64,000 nucleotides of DNA from Bacillota bacterium (GTDB lineage Bacteria > Bacillota > Clostridia > Lachnospirales > Cellulosilyticaceae), in contig JAEYPM010000095.1 in the NCBI GenBank assembly GCA_023410675.1, positions 1 to 64,000 on the forward strand. The letters are read 5' to 3'. Positions 20,387 through 29,517 of the stretch are shown one piece after another. The notes below the pieces were generated by a model that did no database searches, was not told the DNA's origin, and saw only the letters and a program-made list of their open reading frames with translations. How positions within the stretch are numbered: position 1 is the stretch's first letter; every line of letters begins with the position of its first letter. Both the position numbers and the translations under genes were made by a program.

Positions 20387-20443
20387 AGTAAAATAAAACC
20401 ATAAAACTCATTTATAATACTACGAAGAAAGAGTAGGAGGACT

Positions 20444-20872
20444 ATGGATAATAGTGAAAGGTTTGCAAGACTATGGACTCAGCTTATTGTAAGAAATGAA
20501 CTCAATGTATGTGAGGGCCTATTGGCTGGAACTAATTTATTAGATGTTAATGTACTAAGACTTGTAAAAGGTCATGCGGGTATTCGCGTAAAAGAAATCA
20601 TACAAAAACTTAAAGCCAGTAATAGTACCATCAGTAGTGCGATTAAGCGACTAGAATTAAGAGGACTAATAGAAAGAAAAATTAGTCAAGAAGATTTACG
20701 TTCTTTTTGTATTGTTCTTACCGAGGAAGGGAGACGTGCTATCGAAGAACACTTTGAAAAAGAAAAAGAAGTAACAAGCTACTTATTGAGAGGATTAAAA
20801 ACAAAAGAAGATCAAGAAACATTTTTAAACCTTCTTGATCAAATCGTGAGTCACATCAGTAAAACACCATAA
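20444..20872 (+). CDS. MarR-family transcriptional regulator
   Basis: The 142-residue protein is helical with a central winged helix-turn-helix (about residues 45-105: GHAGIRVKEIIQKLKASNSTISSAIKRLELRGLIERK, then a wing with EDLRSF). This is the MarR architecture: dimer helices at both ends and a DNA-binding wing in the middle. ATG 20444 follows GTAGGAGG. It lies 57 bases after the broken nitroreductase and probably controls it, since MarR genes often repress adjacent reductase or efflux genes. The inducer is unknown. Confidence 0.85.
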   Translation: MDNSERFARLWTQLIVRNELNVCEGLLAGTNLLDVNVLRLVKGHAGIRVKEIIQKLKASNSTISSAIKRLELRGLIERKISQEDLRSFCIVLTEEGRRAIEEHFEKEKEVTSYLLRGLKTKEDQETFLNLLDQIVSHISKTP

Positions 20873-20900
20873 AGATATTAACAAATAACAATAAACAAAG

Positions 20901-20932
20901 CCTCGCAGTATAAATATTTTTATACTGCGAGG
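20901..20932. terminator. Bidirectional hairpin between convergent genes
   Basis: A perfect 14-bp stem (20901-20914 with 20919-20932) with a 4-base loop lies between the MarR gene and the minus-strand gene. The T runs on either side are short. Confidence 0.7.
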
Positions 20933-20972
20933 TTATTACATTTAATATTTGTGTATTCTGACAAGACCATAC

Positions 20973-21275
20973 TTATTGTGGTACATATAAAATTCTTCCG
21001 TTTGAGCCAGTAATTGGAGCAACTAAATTAGTGGTGTTTTCAAATGAGAAAGAAGTATCTGTATTAGCTGCCATAGTACCAGCACTAGTTACAGGGAGTG
21101 TAAAAGTAACATTTTGAGTAAGAGCATTATCATCAGTAAGTTCTGCATAAAAATAAACGTTAGAGTTTGCAGCATAATCAAATGCATTAGTATTAGTGAA
21201 AGTGATATCCAAGAAGGCATCTGGAGTTAGTTCATCTAATTGTTCGGCGGTAGTAACGGTTACTTCAATTGCCAT
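20973..21275 (-). CDS. Small acidic beta-rich protein, function unknown
   Basis: I do not recognise a family. The 100-residue product has no signal peptide or membrane segment. It is acidic and rich in Thr, Asn and Ala, with alternating hydrophobic residues that suggest beta strands (NVYFYAELTDD, NVTFTLPVT, TSFSFENTTN). A strong AAAGGAGGG site precedes the start on the minus strand, so it is likely to be well expressed. It is divergent from the DNRLRE-domain gene. The composition recalls structural or surface-layer-associated proteins of Clostridia, but that is only a compositional impression. Confidence 0.6.
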   Translation of the reverse strand: MAIEVTVTTAEQLDELTPDAFLDITFTNTNAFDYAANSNVYFYAELTDDNALTQNVTFTLPVTSAGTMAANTDTSFSFENTTNLVAPITGSNGRILYVPQ

Positions 21276-21423
21276 AATAACCCTCCTTTCTAATCATTAA
21301 CTTAAGAAAGTGTACTTTCTAATATAGTATATTCAGAAGATGACAAGATGTTCTGAATATCGACACCACATTGGTCAAGATTTTAAAGAAAATGTATATA
21401 ATATAAGGAAGGGGGGTGATAAT

Positions 21424-21999
21424 ATGAGTTTAATGGATGTAGAGTGTCAAGAGTCAATTTATATAACAGAGAGTGGATATTACAATGATAAGGATAAAAA
21501 GAGATTATTGCTTGGTGAAGATTGTGATGATGCCTATTTAGTCTATTTGTTTTTTTCATTACCATCTTATTCATATATTAATAATCTCCAAGAAGCTAGG
21601 CTTATTCTTTTTAAGTTACCCAATGAGGAAGAAAATGATCTTCATTTAAATCAGAAATATGGAAGTTATAGTGTAGCCCCTTTGCTAAATTTCTTTAGTA
21701 TCTATGCTTGTATGTATTCTCCAACGTTTATAGATTGCAGTCAAAGAACAATTTTTAGAAATGACTGTCGTTGCAGCTATGCGGAAGTGGACATTACCCA
21801 TATTGTTAAGGCATGGACTCAGGAAGAAATAGAGAACAAAGGATTACTCTTGTATAGAAATAAGGAAACTTCACTTGTTGTTTATGCATCAAATCAGTAC
21901 AAGATAGAAGGTATGAGACCAAGACTTAGATTAGTTTATGAAGACGATTGTGTTTGCAAAACATTAGTTTCAGTTCCTTGCACTGTTACTGTGTCATAG
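21424..21999 (+). CDS. DNRLRE-domain protein, cysteine-rich
   Basis: The 191-residue product looks like a DNRLRE (disaggregatase-related) beta-sandwich domain: early YITESGYYNDKD, a middle section of strands (ARLILFKLP), and a late hallmark region VDITHIVKAWTQ ... KGLLLYRNKETSLVVYAS ... RPRLRLVY. Such domains often occur in surface or exosporium proteins. There is no signal peptide, and cysteines are frequent (about ten), which would fit a cross-linked structural layer. ATG 21424 follows an AAGGGGGG site. An upstream in-frame ATG at 21340 lacks a site and is rejected. It is followed by a decayed gene of similar small size. Confidence 0.65.
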   Translation: MSLMDVECQESIYITESGYYNDKDKKRLLLGEDCDDAYLVYLFFSLPSYSYINNLQEARLILFKLPNEEENDLHLNQKYGSYSVAPLLNFFSIYACMYSPTFIDCSQRTIFRNDCRCSYAEVDITHIVKAWTQEEIENKGLLLYRNKETSLVVYASNQYKIEGMRPRLRLVYEDDCVCKTLVSVPCTVTVS

Positions 22000-22113
22000 T
22001 TAGAATATAAGAAATAGATAAGTAAATGGTATAGAGTTTACAAGGATTAAGTACTTACTAATTAGGCTTAATCCTTTAGGACTTACTATTAACATTAATA
22101 GGAGAATTATAGT

Positions 22114-22576
22114 ATGGGCGTTACAAAAAATATGTGGTTTTGGCCAATAAAAGAAAATATTGATGGTAAACTTCATGTTGTATTACAAGGTGATGAGGTA
22201 GGGGTTTCAAAAGAATCTCAAAAGAGACTCAGTATATTCACGAGTCAGTTTGATATATATAAGGCATGTGATGTATCTCATGATACACCAGTTTTGATGG
22301 AAGCTGTGCAAGAAGATGGAGAAATATTTATTAAACACAGCTACAAATGCAGAAAAGTTTTTTGAAGTGTTATTAGGCGATCATACCAGAACAATATGTG
22401 ATATTATTGAAGTTGCAGCTTGTGAATTTGCAGATGCTTGTTTGGAAATTTAAAGGGGTCTATGTATTGAGTATTCTATTTCAAGTAATGATGATTTTCA
22501 AGTAGCATATACAGACTACCAGCTTAGGGTATTAGATAATGGCAAGATCGATGGGGGAGAGATTCACATAAGATAG
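22114..22576 (+). pseudogene. Decayed gene of unknown function
   Basis: ATG 22114 follows a TAGGAG site and opens MGVTKNMWFWPIKENIDG, running for 83 codons to a TGA. The +1 frame then continues (NAEKFFEVLLGDHTRT ... CEFADACLEI), is cut by a TAA at 22451-22453, and continues in the same frame (RGLCIEYSISSNDDFQVAY ... GGEIHIR) to a TAG at 22574-22576. A frameshift near 22330-22365 and one premature stop together would join about 154 codons. I recognise no domain. The position after the DNRLRE gene suggests a shared role, but this is not shown. Confidence 0.5.
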
Positions 22577-22683
22577 ATTGGAATTTGAAATTTTAATTCT
22601 ACAAATGGTAAAATAAAATGAATATAAGTTAAATAAAGAGAATAGTACATATATAGGCAAGTACATAAATGAGTAAAAGATCA

Positions 22684-22715
22684 CCACTAACTGATAAATG
22701 GTTAGTGGAATTTTT
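22684..22715 (+). terminator. Terminator before the sugar-sensing operon
   Basis: CCACTAAC (22684-22691) pairs with GTTAGTGG (22701-22708), then AA and five T residues. Confidence 0.75.
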
Positions 22716-22807
22716 ATGTTATTTATGATCTTTGGGGATTTATGGATGAATCCAAGTAGGGTTACCAAAGCAACAATACATTTTTTATAGGCATATAAAA
22801 ATATATA

Positions 22808-22816
22808 TGGTATACT
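22808..22816 (+). promoter_or_regulatory. Possible extended -10 promoter of the sugar-sensing operon
   Basis: TGGTATACT at 22808-22816 is an extended -10 with no good -35. It lies about 78 bases before the first gene and after a terminator. Confidence 0.4.
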
Positions 22817-22893
22817 AAAATTATGAACAAAATTATTTACATAAATACTATAAATATATACAAGTGTCATAAAATTCAAGGAGTGTACAGCAA

Positions 22894-23937
22894 GTGAGAA
22901 AGAGACATTTAATGAAAAAAAATAAGGATAATAAAAGCAAAGGGAATCTAAGTTTTATCATATATTTTATTATAGTTTTTATTCTTTACTTAACTACTTT
23001 TAGTATCTTTTACTTTAAAGAAAAAATATTGTCTATTGGAAATTTAAATGCATCTGATTATGAGAAGTATGAAAAGCACTATGTTTTGATTACAAGTAAT
23101 GGGGACACCCCTTTTTGGGAAGTAGTCTATGAAAGTGCAAAAGAAGAAGCGAAAAAGGATGCTGCTTATATAGAATATATGGGTAAGGAGTTATCTGTTA
23201 ACTATGATATTAAAGAGTATTTAAGGATTGCTATTGACTGTGATGTAGATGGCATTATTATAGAAGCTGATGAAAGTGAAGAAATTGCACAGTTGATTGA
23301 TGAAGCTGAAGAAAAAGGAATTAAAGTTGTGACTGTTTTAAAAGACAGTCTTAAGAGTAATAGGCAGTCTTTTATAGGAATTAATAATTATACTTTAGGA
23401 CAAATCTATGGACAACAAGTCTTAGAGATACAAAATGAAAATACAAAAAGAATTTTAGTGCTAATGAATTCTGATAACTCAGTTACCAATCAAAATATTA
23501 TTTATTCAAGCATAAAAGAAACACTCAAAAGTGCACCACAAAAAAGTACGTCTTTGCAGTTAGACAGTGTAATGGTTAATAATGAAAATGTTTTTAGTTC
23601 GGAAGAAGCCATAAGGGACATCATTATGGATGCACAAGTATCACCTGATATCATGATTTGTCTTAGTGGTGTTGATACACAATGTGCTTATCAAGCTGTA
23701 GTTGATCATAATAAAGTAGGAGCTATTAATATCTTGGGATATTATAGTACGCCAGATATTTTAACAGCAGTGCAAAAGAAGATTATTTATTCTACGATTT
23801 CAATTGATGCTAGTCAGATGGGTATTTTAGCAGTGCAAGCATTAAATGATTCTATAAAAGGTGAACGCGTAAGCGAATATCTGCCAGTTGATACAGAATT
23901 AATAACATCAGCAAATGTAGTCAATTATATGGAATAG
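22894..23937 (+). CDS. Membrane-anchored periplasmic-binding-type sugar sensor
   Basis: The 347-residue product has a basic N-terminus, one transmembrane helix (about residues 20-42, uncleaved, no lipobox) and an extracellular type I periplasmic-binding domain (LacI/RbsB fold: DVDGIIIEADESEEIAQLIDEA, VVTVLKDS, FIGINNYTLGQIYGQQVLE). GTG 22894 follows AAGGAG by 10 bases. A later ATG at 22912 is also possible. It is the first gene of an operon with a YesM-type kinase and a YesN-type regulator, the arrangement in which a tethered binding protein passes the sugar signal to the kinase. The ligand is unknown. Confidence 0.8.
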   Translation: MRKRHLMKKNKDNKSKGNLSFIIYFIIVFILYLTTFSIFYFKEKILSIGNLNASDYEKYEKHYVLITSNGDTPFWEVVYESAKEEAKKDAAYIEYMGKELSVNYDIKEYLRIAIDCDVDGIIIEADESEEIAQLIDEAEEKGIKVVTVLKDSLKSNRQSFIGINNYTLGQIYGQQVLEIQNENTKRILVLMNSDNSVTNQNIIYSSIKETLKSAPQKSTSLQLDSVMVNNENVFSSEEAIRDIIMDAQVSPDIMICLSGVDTQCAYQAVVDHNKVGAINILGYYSTPDILTAVQKKIIYSTISIDASQMGILAVQALNDSIKGERVSEYLPVDTELITSANVVNYME

Positions 23938-23958
23938 ATCAATGAGGGGAAGCAAATT

Positions 23959-25461
23959 ATGAATCATGTGTTGCGTTATATAAAAAATAAGTGGTATGCA
24001 TCAACTATACGTATCAAACTCGTATGCATTTTTATGTTTGCATGCTCTATTATTTTTGTCATCAATATATTTATGTATCTGAATATCAATGCATCTATTG
24101 ACAAAATTAACCAGGTATATATCAGTAATGTTAAACTTAATGAATTGTCAAGTGCATTAGCAAATGTACAAAACAATATGACAGAATATCTCACAACAAA
24201 AAACTCAAGATCACTTCAAGCTTATTATTCTTCAGAGCAAGCCTATAATGAGATTTTAAGCAGCTTGAATACAACAATCACAGATAGACATATATTATTA
24301 ATGGAGAAAAACATTAAGAATATGTCTAAAGCTTATTTAGAAGTAGCCAAAGAAACTATGCAGGCAAAGCGTGGACGAAATGTAGAAAAATATAAAAATG
24401 GCTATGATAAAGCTTCAGATTTGTTCTCATATATCAATACCTATATTAATAGTTTAAATAATGAGCAGTTCAAGCACAATTCATATAATTATAAAAGCCT
24501 CTTAGTTTCTTTAGGATATCTAGAAACAGCTGCAACCATTGTATTAGGAGCTGTAATTATTGTCAGTGTTTGTATGGTTTATATGCTTACTTATACCGTT
24601 ACTAATCCCCTTATTGATTTAGCAAAATCTGCAAATGAAATTGCAAAGGGAAATCTTGAAGTAGATTTGATTGAAGTAAAAACCTCAGATGAGGTTGGTA
24701 TTGTATCTAAAGCATTTAATCACATGATCTTAAGTATTAGAGAGTATATTGATAAAATTAGGCTCACCTTAGAAGCACAAAACAAAATGAAAGAAAAAGA
24801 GCTTATTATGGAAGCTCATCTAAAAGATGCTCAGCTAAAGTATTTACAGGCACAAATTAACCCACATTTTTTGTTTAATACATTAAATGCAGGGGCTCAG
24901 TTAGCTATGCTAGAAGATGCAGAAAAAACTTGTTTGTTTATTGAGAATATGGCTGACTTTTTTAGATATAATATTAAGAAAATCAATGAAGATGCAACTT
25001 TAGAAGAAGAAATACGTCTTGTAGATAATTATATTTATATTTTAAATGTACGATTTTCAGGAGAAATCTGTTTTGAAAAAATGATTGATGAAAGCTTGTT
25101 GATGGTCCATGTACCGAGCATGATTTTACAGCCTATTGTAGAAAATGCAGTAAATTATGGCATTAGAGATGTGGAATGGGAAGGTAAAATAAGGTTAAAA
25201 ATATATAATGAAGAAAATCAAATTTATATCATTGTTGAAGATAATGGTATAGGTATAGAAGAAAGTAAAATCAATGCTATTATGAAAGGTGAAATAGCAG
25301 AATCCGATTCAATAAAAAACTCAAATGGAATTGGTCTTGGAAATGTTATAAAAAGACTAAGACTGTACTATAACTGTGAAGATGTACTAGAAATCAGAAG
25401 TAATGGTAAAAATCAAGGAACAGAAGTAATCATTCATATTCCTTATACAAAAGACATATAA
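23959..25461 (+). CDS. Sensor histidine kinase, YesM/LytS type
   Basis: Domains in order: N-terminal transmembrane helix (about residues 20-42), an extracellular helical sensor region (about 43-185), a second helix (about 188-215), HAMP (about 215-268), a His_kinase domain with INPHFLFNTLN carrying phospho-acceptor His303, and a HATPase_c domain with DNGIGI and a GIGLGNVIKRL glycine box. This is the YesM class, which pairs with AraC-type regulators in sugar and polysaccharide uptake control. It starts 21 bases after the tethered binding protein and ends 26 bases before the regulator, so the three form one signalling unit. Confidence 0.9.
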   Translation: MNHVLRYIKNKWYASTIRIKLVCIFMFACSIIFVINIFMYLNINASIDKINQVYISNVKLNELSSALANVQNNMTEYLTTKNSRSLQAYYSSEQAYNEILSSLNTTITDRHILLMEKNIKNMSKAYLEVAKETMQAKRGRNVEKYKNGYDKASDLFSYINTYINSLNNEQFKHNSYNYKSLLVSLGYLETAATIVLGAVIIVSVCMVYMLTYTVTNPLIDLAKSANEIAKGNLEVDLIEVKTSDEVGIVSKAFNHMILSIREYIDKIRLTLEAQNKMKEKELIMEAHLKDAQLKYLQAQINPHFLFNTLNAGAQLAMLEDAEKTCLFIENMADFFRYNIKKINEDATLEEEIRLVDNYIYILNVRFSGEICFEKMIDESLLMVHVPSMILQPIVENAVNYGIRDVEWEGKIRLKIYNEENQIYIIVEDNGIGIEESKINAIMKGEIAESDSIKNSNGIGLGNVIKRLRLYYNCEDVLEIRSNGKNQGTEVIIHIPYTKDI

Positions 25462-25487
25462 GAAGCTGAAGAAAGGGGGATACGAAT

Positions 25488-27074
25488 ATGTATAAAATAA
25501 TGTTAGCTGATGATGAAGGAATTGTCATTGATTCAATAAAGTATATTATTGAAAAAAACTTTAAAGATCAGTGTAGTGTGGATTTTGCCAAAACAGGAAG
25601 AAGTGTTATTGAACTTGCAGAAAAAATGAGGCCAGACATTGCCTTTATGGATATACAGATGCCAGGGATTAATGGCATTGAGGCCATGAAAGAAATAAAA
25701 AAGGTAAGTCCATCGACGATTTTTATTGTACTTACAGCCTATGATAAATTTGATTATGCAAAAGAGTCAATCAATTTAGGTGTATTAGAATATTTAAACA
25801 AACCAGTTAATAAAAATGTGATTATAGATGTTATTAAAAAGGCGATGAATATTGTTGATACGCAAAAAGAAAAACGGAGCTATGATCTTCGTGTTAAAGA
25901 AAAGTTAGAGATTGTAGTGCCAAGTATTGAAGCAGGCTTAATTTATGCGATTCTTTTTCAAGAAGAGTGTCCAGAAGATATGTCGAAATATACTCAGCTC
26001 CTTGAAATATCAGATGAATATGGTTATATTATGGTACTTGAGTATGGAGATACTTTAGAAGGAGCTGATCTAAGTAACACTGTTGGGGTAAGTATCAGAG
26101 CACAGTCTTTTTTTCATCAATTACGTGAGATCGTGAAAGAATATACAAGTGGCATTGTAGGTGCCAATATGACCAATAAAACCATTATTTTTATTCCTTA
26201 TCATAAGTTTGAAATGGACTATAATGAACGTATTATGGTTATAGAAAATGCAAGGCAGATGATAAAAAAACTTACAGAGAAGATTGATGCAGAATTTCGC
26301 ATGGGTATTGGAAGTATAAAAGGAATCAATCGATTAGTAGAGTCTTATAAAGAAGCAGTCAATGCTATGAGAAATGCAAAAGATAAAGTCGTACACTACA
26401 AAGACTTACCTTTAAGCTGCATTTACGAAAAGGACTATCCTATAGAAATAGAAGAAGCACTCTTTAGTAACATAGAACAAGGTAAGTCTTTAGAGGCACA
26501 AAGAGAAGCCGATAAATATTTTACATGGATGATAGAAAACTATGCTGATTTAGAAAAGGACATTAAATTAAAAGTGTTAGAATTTGTTTTGTATGCTGAG
26601 AGAAAAGCCTATCTCAGCGGAGGCATGACCTATCGCTTTGAAAATAGACAAGGATATTTAGATACAATTAATGAAATAAGCTCTTATGACACATTAAGAA
26701 AATGGTTTATGGAAAAAATATTAGAAGCGTGTACAAATATCATAACGAAAAAAAATGAGCATTCAAATAACTGTATAGAAAAGGCGAAAGACTATATTAA
26801 GCAAAATTATAATAGAGATATTTCACTAGAAGAAGTGTCAAGGCACGTAGACATTAGTTTGTATTATTTTAGCAAACTCTTTAAAGATGTAGTAGGCGAG
26901 AATTTTATAGACTATTTGACGAATATTCGCATAGAAAAAGCGAAGCAGCTTCTTATTACAGGGATGAATATTAAGCAAATTTCTTTGGAAGTTGGTTATA
27001 AGGATTCGAATTATTTTAGTCGCATCTTTAAAAAATGTGTAGGCGTAACACCAACTGAATTTAGAGAGGGGTAG
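25488..27074 (+). CDS. Response regulator, YesN type (receiver plus AraC DNA-binding domain)
   Basis: The 528-residue protein has an N-terminal receiver domain (about residues 1-125) with LADDE, the phospho-acceptor Asp55 in FMDIQMPG, and LNKPV. A variable middle domain of about 290 residues follows, then a C-terminal AraC helix-turn-helix pair (about 425-525: NRDISLEEVSRHVDISLYYF and the family-typical GYKDSNYFSRIFKK). It is the output partner of the kinase just upstream and probably activates the sugar transport genes downstream. ATG 25488 follows a GAAAGGGGG site. Confidence 0.9.
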   Translation: MYKIMLADDEGIVIDSIKYIIEKNFKDQCSVDFAKTGRSVIELAEKMRPDIAFMDIQMPGINGIEAMKEIKKVSPSTIFIVLTAYDKFDYAKESINLGVLEYLNKPVNKNVIIDVIKKAMNIVDTQKEKRSYDLRVKEKLEIVVPSIEAGLIYAILFQEECPEDMSKYTQLLEISDEYGYIMVLEYGDTLEGADLSNTVGVSIRAQSFFHQLREIVKEYTSGIVGANMTNKTIIFIPYHKFEMDYNERIMVIENARQMIKKLTEKIDAEFRMGIGSIKGINRLVESYKEAVNAMRNAKDKVVHYKDLPLSCIYEKDYPIEIEEALFSNIEQGKSLEAQREADKYFTWMIENYADLEKDIKLKVLEFVLYAERKAYLSGGMTYRFENRQGYLDTINEISSYDTLRKWFMEKILEACTNIITKKNEHSNNCIEKAKDYIKQNYNRDISLEEVSRHVDISLYYFSKLFKDVVGENFIDYLTNIRIEKAKQLLITGMNIKQISLEVGYKDSNYFSRIFKKCVGVTPTEFREG

Positions 27075-27076
27075 TT

Positions 27077-28120
27077 ATGAGAAAGGGAATCAGTTTAGTC
27101 ACTATGGTTTGTATATGTTTGTTAGTGGGTGTTAGCTGTTCTTCTGGTGAACCAAAGGAGACTGATACTAATATAGCAGAAGAAAAGAAAATAAAAATTG
27201 GCTTATCGGTTGATTCATTTGTCATTGAAAGATGGCAAAGAGAAAAAGATCTTTTTGTTTCATGTGCAAAAGAGCTAGGGGCAGAAGTTAATGTTCAAGA
27301 TGCAAATGGAAATGTTGACGAACAAATTGAGCAAATAGAATACCTCATTAAAGAAAAAGTAGATGTCATAACGATTATTCCTATTGATGCAAATAAATTA
27401 AGTCGCGTTATTAAAAAAGCAAAAAAGTCAGGCATAAGAGTTATTGCGTACGACCGTATTGTATCTAATGCAAATGTAGATCTTTATATTTCTTTTGATA
27501 ACAGAAAAGTGGGCAGACTTATGGCAAAAAGCCTTATTGAAACCATGCCCCAGGAGGGCAATATTTTCATGATAGGGGGCCCACTTACCGATCATAACGT
27601 GTTACAAATTACTGAAGGCTTTGAAGAGGTTATTAATAATAGCACTTTACATATTATAGATAAAGTGTATTTAGAAAAGTGGATTCCAGAAAGAGCTTTT
27701 GCACTGACAAATGAGAAGATTAAACAATCATACGAAGTTCAAGGGATAATGTGTGGAAATGATGGATTAGCAGGTCAAGCCATTAAGGCATTAGCTGAAA
27801 ATAGACTTGCAGGAAGCGTTAGTGTTGTTGGACAAGATGCAGACCTTGAGGCTTGCCAAAGAATAGTAGAAGGAACCCAAACGATGACAGTTTATAAACC
27901 AGTTAATGATCTTGCAAAGCAAGCCGCAGAGTATGCTGTGATGCTTGCAAAAGATGAGCCTTTATCATTACGTGAAACTTTCTTTGATGGTACTTATCTT
28001 GTACCCTATAAGAAATTAGAACCAACGGCAGTTACGAAAGAGAATATTGATGAAGTTATTATAGAAAATGGCTTTCATTTAAGGGAAGATGTGTATCTGA
28101 ATATACCAGATAAAAATTAG
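27077..28120 (+). CDS. Xylose-type sugar-binding lipoprotein
   Basis: The 347-residue product is an ABC-type sugar-binding protein of the XylF/ChvE group. A short signal peptide ends at a cysteine (LLVGVSC, near residue 21), a slightly unusual lipobox. The mature part shows KIGLSVDS, then VITIIPIDANKLSRVIKKAKKSG, VIAYDRIV and YISFDNRKVGRLMA, closely patterned on D-xylose-binding proteins. The gene begins 2 bases after the response regulator stop, so it is translationally close to it. It may be a second ligand presenter for the sensor rather than part of the transporter, which has its own binding protein 180 bases on. Confidence 0.82.
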   Translation: MRKGISLVTMVCICLLVGVSCSSGEPKETDTNIAEEKKIKIGLSVDSFVIERWQREKDLFVSCAKELGAEVNVQDANGNVDEQIEQIEYLIKEKVDVITIIPIDANKLSRVIKKAKKSGIRVIAYDRIVSNANVDLYISFDNRKVGRLMAKSLIETMPQEGNIFMIGGPLTDHNVLQITEGFEEVINNSTLHIIDKVYLEKWIPERAFALTNEKIKQSYEVQGIMCGNDGLAGQAIKALAENRLAGSVSVVGQDADLEACQRIVEGTQTMTVYKPVNDLAKQAAEYAVMLAKDEPLSLRETFFDGTYLVPYKKLEPTAVTKENIDEVIIENGFHLREDVYLNIPDKN

Positions 28121-28129
28121 TTTTAATGC

Positions 28130-28163
28130 CGCCTAGACAAATTTGTCTAGGCGTATTATTTTT
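28130..28163 (+). terminator. Terminator between the sensing and transport genes
   Basis: A perfect 24-base palindrome (28130-28153) is followed by a T-rich run. It splits the sensing operon from the ABC transport operon. Confidence 0.85.
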
Positions 28164-28250
28164 GCATAAAAAAATGCTATATGACTATCTGATAATGAAA
28201 TATATCTTAAAAATATGATAGAAGTTAAAAACATAGTCCTACTTAGGATA

Positions 28251-28259
28251 TGTTATAGT
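28251..28259 (+). promoter_or_regulatory. Possible extended -10 promoter of the ABC transport operon
   Basis: TGTTATAGT lies 42 bases before the binding-protein start, after a terminator. The -35 is poor, which would suit activation by the YesN-type regulator upstream. Confidence 0.45.
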
Positions 28260-28300
28260 AACTGTAGGCAAGACATTATGAACAAAAGGGGGATTTATTT

Positions 28301-29419
28301 ATGAAGAAGTTACTTAGATTATTACTATGTGGAGCTATGTCGCTTTCAATGTTAGTAGGTTGTGCTAGTCAAGGGACAGCACCACAAGGAGGACAACAAG
28401 TAACAGAGGCAGCAAAAGATGATAAGACTGAAACTAAAGGTGGTAAAATAGGTGTTGCCATGCCAACAAAAGATTTACAACGTTGGAACCAAGATGGTGC
28501 AAATATGAAAGCCCAATTAGAAGCAGCAGGTTATACAGTAGATTTACAATATGCAAATAATGATATTTCTACTCAAGTATCACAAATTGAAAATATGATC
28601 ACTAATGGTTGTAATGCACTTGTTATAGCATCAATCGATGGTGGTTCATTAGGTACAGTGCTTGCAAAAGCAAAAGAAGCGAATATTCCTGTTATAGCAT
28701 ATGACCGTTTGATTATGGATACAGATGCAGTTTCTTACTATGCAACTTTTGACAACACTATGGTAGGAACTATCCAAGGTGAATATATCGTTAAGGCGTT
28801 AGACCTTGATAATGCAGCAGGTCCATTTAATATTGAACTTTTCACAGGTTCACCAGATGATAACAATGCAAGATATTTCTTTGGTGGAGCAATGGATGTT
28901 TTAAATCCTTATATTGAATCAGGTAAGTTAGTAGTTGTTTCAGGACAAAAGAAATTTGAAGAAGTAGCAACACTTAACTGGTCTACTGAAGAAGCACAAA
29001 AACGTATGGAAAACCTTATCACAGCATATTATTCTGATGGAACAAAACTAGATGTTGTTCTTTCATCTAATGACTCTTGTGCAATTGGTATCAGCAACGC
29101 ACTTCAAGCTTCATACCAAGGAGATACATTCCCAGTTCTTACAGGACAAGATTGTGACATCACTGCAATGAAAAATATCTTAGCTGGAAAACAATCTATG
29201 TCTATATTCAAAGATACTCGTACTTTAGCAACACAAGTTGTTGAAATGATAAGTGCTATCTTAACAGGAGCTAAAGTTCCTGTAAATGATACAGAAACTT
29301 ATGACAATGGAAAAGGTGTTGTACCAACTTTCCTTTGTGAACCAGTGTTTGCAGACAAAGATAATTATAAAGAATTATTAATTGACTCAGGATACTATAC
29401 AGAAGATCAATTACAGTAA
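28301..29419 (+). CDS. chvE: Multiple-sugar-binding lipoprotein, ChvE type
   Basis: The 372-residue product is the extracellular binding protein of the ABC transporter that follows. The signal peptide ends in a clear lipobox (SMLVGC, Cys22), and a Gln/Thr-rich linker follows. The binding domain has the ChvE pattern: IGVAMPTKDLQRWNQDG, QIENMITNGCNALVIASIDG, IPVIAYDRLIMDTDAVSYYA, and the long insert NIELFTGSPDDNNARYFFGG that separates ChvE from RbsB. ATG 28301 follows AAAGGGGG. The family takes up several aldoses (xylose, glucose, galactose, arabinose). The exact substrate cannot be read here. Confidence 0.87.
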   Translation: MKKLLRLLLCGAMSLSMLVGCASQGTAPQGGQQVTEAAKDDKTETKGGKIGVAMPTKDLQRWNQDGANMKAQLEAAGYTVDLQYANNDISTQVSQIENMITNGCNALVIASIDGGSLGTVLAKAKEANIPVIAYDRLIMDTDAVSYYATFDNTMVGTIQGEYIVKALDLDNAAGPFNIELFTGSPDDNNARYFFGGAMDVLNPYIESGKLVVVSGQKKFEEVATLNWSTEEAQKRMENLITAYYSDGTKLDVVLSSNDSCAIGISNALQASYQGDTFPVLTGQDCDITAMKNILAGKQSMSIFKDTRTLATQVVEMISAILTGAKVPVNDTETYDNGKGVVPTFLCEPVFADKDNYKELLIDSGYYTEDQLQ

Positions 29420-29454
29420 ATCATTGACTTAAAAAAACATCTAAATAATTTATG

Positions 29455-29487
29455 ACAAGAGGGCATGTTTATACATTGCCCCCTTGT
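29455..29487 (+). other. Hairpin between binding protein and ATPase genes
   Basis: ACAAG and GGGCA arms (29455-29467) pair with TGCCC and CTTGT (29474-29487), with small bulges. It has no long T run. Such hairpins commonly protect the binding-protein message and reduce read-through, giving more binding protein than transporter. Confidence 0.5.
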
Positions 29488-29517
29488 TCTATACGACTTA
29501 CTGTAGGAGGGATAGAA

